DNA of 9,027 nucleotides, from the NCBI GenBank assembly GCA_003533545.1, contig DQEK01000032.1, forward strand, positions 815-9,841, given 5' to 3'. Within the stretch, counting starts at the first letter, position 1; every line of letters starts with the position of its first letter. The translations under genes and the position numbers were made by a program. The DNA comes from Acidobacteriota bacterium. GTDB lineage: Bacteria; Acidobacteriota; Vicinamibacteria; Vicinamibacterales; UBA8438. This document shows, piece by piece, positions 7,231 through 9,027 of this stretch. The notes under the pieces were generated by a model, which did not search any database, was not told where the DNA came from, and saw only the letters and a list, made by a program, of their open reading frames with translations.

Positions 7231-7260
7231 CGTGTATGCTAGTGAGCGGACACTCACTTT
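7231..7260. promoter_or_regulatory. Operator repeat 1, TetR-type palindrome
   Basis: First copy of a 30-bp direct repeat. Its core AGTGAGCGGACACTCACT (7241-7258) is an inverted repeat with perfect 6-bp outer arms AGTGAG/CTCACT; 7 of 9 positions match per half site. This is the size and shape of TetR-family operators; the RamR site ATGAGTG-N6-CACTCAT is a known analogue. The copy begins at the TATGCT box, so binding would cover the start site of that possible promoter. Confidence 0.72.
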
Positions 7261-7261
7261 T

Positions 7262-7291
7262 CGTGTATACTAGTGAGCGGACACTCACTTT
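7262..7291. promoter_or_regulatory. Operator repeat 2, TetR-type palindrome
   Basis: Second copy of the 30-bp repeat, identical to the first at 29 of 30 bases (G7238 versus A7269). The same 18-bp palindrome lies at 7272-7289. The copies are offset by 31 bp, close to three helical turns, so two bound dimers would sit on the same face of DNA. It ends two bases before the TATAAA box at 7293-7298, so occupancy would block the -35/spacer region of that promoter. Confidence 0.72.
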
Positions 7292-7298
7292 CTATAAA
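7270..7298 (+). promoter_or_regulatory. Candidate promoter of the cytochrome/DUF1592 gene
   Basis: TATAAA at 7293-7298 is a good -10 at a suitable distance (32 bases) from the ATG at 7331. The position 17 bp upstream (CTAGTG) is a poor -35, which would fit a promoter that is weak or needs help. The second operator palindrome fills its spacer. TATACT at 7266-7271 is a further possible -10 lying between the two palindromes. Confidence 0.45.
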
Positions 7299-7330
7299 GG
7301 CTTAGGTTATTAGTGTTTTTCAGGATTGTG

Positions 7331-9027
7331 ATGAGTGCACGTTACTTGGTGTTTGTGGCAGCGCTCGTGACAGGCGCCGGCGTCGCCTCTGCCCAGTCAT
7401 TTGAAGCCGACGTTGCCCCGCTGGTCCAGGCCTCGTGTGTCCAGTGCCACGGTGTGCGAACCGTCACCCCCTTGAGCTTGGCCGGGTTGGAGTTTGACCT
7501 CACTGATCGCCACACGTTTCAGGCGTGGGAGAAGGTCTATGAGCGGCTGGAGCGTGGTGAGATGCCGCCGGCGACTGCACCGCAGCCAGACCCAGCGGTC
7601 GTTGAGACGGCACTCGGCGCGCTGAAGCGGGCGTTGGTTGAGGCGAGTTTGGTCGACCGTGGTGACCAGCGCACGCCACTCCGCCGGCTGACGCGACTGG
7701 AATACGGGTACACCATTCAGGATTTGCTCCAGGTCGATGAGGCGGTCGCAGCTGAGTTGGCCACGTTGCTGCCGGCCGAGGCCGACTCTGGAGGCTTCGA
7801 CACGGTGGCGGCTCACCAGAGCATGTCGCCGCTGCACGTGCAGAGCTACCTCACCGCTGCCGACCAGGCGCTCGATGCGGCGATCGCAATCGGGCCTCCT
7901 CCGCCCGTCGAGTCCTTCACGATTGAGTACGCGAAGTCCCGTGGTCTTGCTCGCAATGCGGCATGCCGAAACTTGGGATGCGGCGCCGTCAAACCGCTGG
8001 ACGACGGCTTTGCAACATTCCACGAGAGTAGCTCGACGTTTCTCATGCACAGTCGGTCCGAGGGGTTCGCGGTTCCGTATCCGGGGCGGTATCGCGTCGC
8101 GATCAACGCGTATGCGTACCAGGCAAGCACCCCGGTGACGCTGACTGTCTACTTGGCGAGCGGTTCCGGGGCCCTTGCGCTGGATAACTTGGTTGGTTCG
8201 TTCGACTTTGTCGGTGACGTGCCCCGCTCGGTCGAGCTCACGCCGTTCCTGCGTCCGGGCGATACGGTCAGCCCAGCAGTGGCCGATGCCGACGCCCTCC
8301 CAGGTGACGATCCTGTGCGGTATTTTGAACCGCGCGGAAACTTCAGGGACTACAAGGGGGAGGGCATCGCGCTCAGGACGATGACAATCGAGGGGCCCCT
8401 GCTCGAGACATGGCCACCGCCGAGCACCCGGGCGCTGCTGACTGGTCTGAGCTTCGACGAGCACGGCGACGTTGTGCTCACCAAGGCCCCCTACGAGCAC
8501 GTGGTGGAGATCGTCGAGCGGTTTGCCGCCCGTGCGTTTCGTCGGCCGCTCGAGGCCGGCGAGCTTGAGGCGTATGCCGGTCTCGCCGAACCGTTGCTGG
8601 CGGAGGGCCGCCCGTTCGTCGAGGCGTTACGGCTGCCACTGCGGGCCATCCTCAGCGCGCCGCCGTTCCTCTACCAGGCCGGCACATCAGGTGAACTCGA
8701 CACCTTTGCTCTAGCGACGCGCCTCTCGTATTTCCTGTGGCGGAGCATGCCGGATGATGCCCTGCTGGCCCACGCTGAAGCAGGCCGGCTATTTGATGCA
8801 GCAGTCCTGGCGGCCGAGGTCGAGCGAATGCTCGACGACCCTCGGACCCAACGTTTTGTAAAGGACTTCGTAGGGCAGTCGTTCCGGCTGTATGAGCTAC
8901 GGGCAACGGCGCCAGACCCGCGACTCTATCCGGAATACGACGACCGCTTGGGACAGGCGATGGAGCGGGAGACGGAACTCTTTCTCACGGAGTTGATCGC
9001 GCGTAACGAGAGCGTGGGAAGCTTGAT
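7331..9027 (+). CDS. Periplasmic cytochrome-c-like DUF1587/DUF1595/DUF1592 protein (N-terminal 565 residues)
   Basis: The frame is open from the ATG at 7331 to the right edge (565 codons plus two bases), so the gene is 3'-truncated by the window. AGGA at 7322-7325 supports the start. Residues 1-21 are a Sec signal (ASA|QSF). The mature protein begins with a planctomycete-type cytochrome c domain: FEADVAPLVQASCVQCHG with the haem site C36-x-x-C39-H40, and GEMPP supplying the probable axial-ligand loop. DUF1587 follows (LRRLTRLEYGYTIQDLL from 117), then about 180 residues resembling a beta-rich module with C212 and C217, then DUF1595 (HVVEIVERFAARAFRRPL from 390 to about 448) and the start of DUF1592 (FALATRLSYFLWRSMPDD from 459). 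In this family DUF1588 and DUF1585 normally complete the protein beyond the window. These large proteins are widespread in Planctomycetota and Acidobacteriota, are suspected in extracytoplasmic polymer or carbon-compound oxidation, and have no settled reaction. A DUF1552 gene often comes next. Confidence 0.9.
   Translation, partial: MSARYLVFVAALVTGAGVASAQSFEADVAPLVQASCVQCHGVRTVTPLSLAGLEFDLTDRHTFQAWEKVYERLERGEMPPATAPQPDPAVVETALGALKRALVEASLVDRGDQRTPLRRLTRLEYGYTIQDLLQVDEAVAAELATLLPAEADSGGFDTVAAHQSMSPLHVQSYLTAADQALDAAIAIGPPPPVESFTIEYAKSRGLARNAACRNLGCGAVKPLDDGFATFHESSSTFLMHSRSEGFAVPYPGRYRVAINAYAYQASTPVTLTVYLASGSGALALDNLVGSFDFVGDVPRSVELTPFLRPGDTVSPAVADADALPGDDPVRYFEPRGNFRDYKGEGIALRTMTIEGPLLETWPPPSTRALLTGLSFDEHGDVVLTKAPYEHVVEIVERFAARAFRRPLEAGELEAYAGLAEPLLAEGRPFVEALRLPLRAILSAPPFLYQAGTSGELDTFALATRLSYFLWRSMPDDALLAHAEAGRLFDAAVLAAEVERMLDDPRTQRFVKDFVGQSFRLYELRATAPDPRLYPEYDDRLGQAMERETELFLTELIARNESVGSL

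Larger units (their letters stand above)
7024..7330. other. 307-bp intergenic region with hairpin, tandem operators and promoter
   Basis: No coding sequence is supported here. The first 130 bases show nothing clear apart from a good AGGAGG at 7122-7127 with no start codon at a usable distance. Then come the hairpin at 7155-7180, a possible upstream promoter (TGGACA 7214-7219, 15-bp spacer, TATGCT 7235-7240), the two 30-bp direct repeats (7231-7291) and the AT-rich TATAAA leader in front of the ATG at 7331. Confidence 0.7.

Noticed and set aside
7397..8500. 367-codon minus-strand open frame opposite the cytochrome/DUF1592 gene
   Set aside because: The plus strand carries a continuous frame with signal peptide, CxxCH and DUF1587/1595/1592 motifs; the antisense product is Arg-rich and resembles nothing.

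Overview
The window is high-GC bacterial DNA, densely coding, with short gaps between genes. Its gene families are typical of heterotrophic Acidobacteriota (Vicinamibacteria-like lineages): a secreted protein beginning TPWGMPQLDGVWDFRTLTP, a quinoprotein dehydrogenase of the soluble glucose/alcohol type, a Tat-exported enolase-superfamily enzyme, and a cytochrome-bearing DUF1587/DUF1592 protein. That assignment rests on recalled family distribution, not on a marker gene, so it is moderate at best. No rRNA, tRNA, CRISPR array, insertion sequence or phage gene was seen.

Layout. Positions 1-118 hold the last 38 codons of a plus-strand alpha/beta-hydrolase esterase. It converges on a minus-strand TetR-family repressor (203-913). 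A 203-bp divergent intergenic region (914-1116) carries a palindrome over the repressor start. Five plus-strand genes follow: a secreted protein of unknown function (1117-2079), a secreted VOC/glyoxalase-like protein (2175-2666), a secreted PQQ-dependent dehydrogenase (2668-4752), a secreted metallo-beta-lactamase-fold hydrolase (4817-5752) and a Tat-exported mandelate racemase/galactonate dehydratase-like protein (5764-7023). The last four are spaced 1, 64 and 11 bp apart and look like one operon. The first lies 95 bp upstream and probably belongs to it. A 307-bp gap (7024-7330) holds a hairpin and two almost identical 30-bp direct repeats, each containing an 18-bp palindrome of TetR-operator type, directly in front of a likely -10 box. 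A large c-type-cytochrome/DUF1587/DUF1595/DUF1592 gene starts at 7331 and runs off the right edge.

How the genes may work together. Every plus-strand gene whose N-terminus is visible encodes an export signal, so the products should act in the periplasm. A reasonable inference is an extracytoplasmic oxidative pathway for a sugar or related polyol: the quinoprotein oxidises the substrate, the metallo-hydrolase may open a lactone or ester product, and the enolase-superfamily protein may dehydrate or epimerise the resulting acid. The VOC protein and the unknown secreted protein have undefined roles. Two of the enzyme-like proteins (VOC and enolase-superfamily) appear to lack canonical metal ligands, which makes their chemistry the main open question. 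The tandem operators indicate that the downstream cytochrome/DUF1592 gene is separately and tightly repressed by a TetR-type regulator, possibly but not demonstrably the one in this window.
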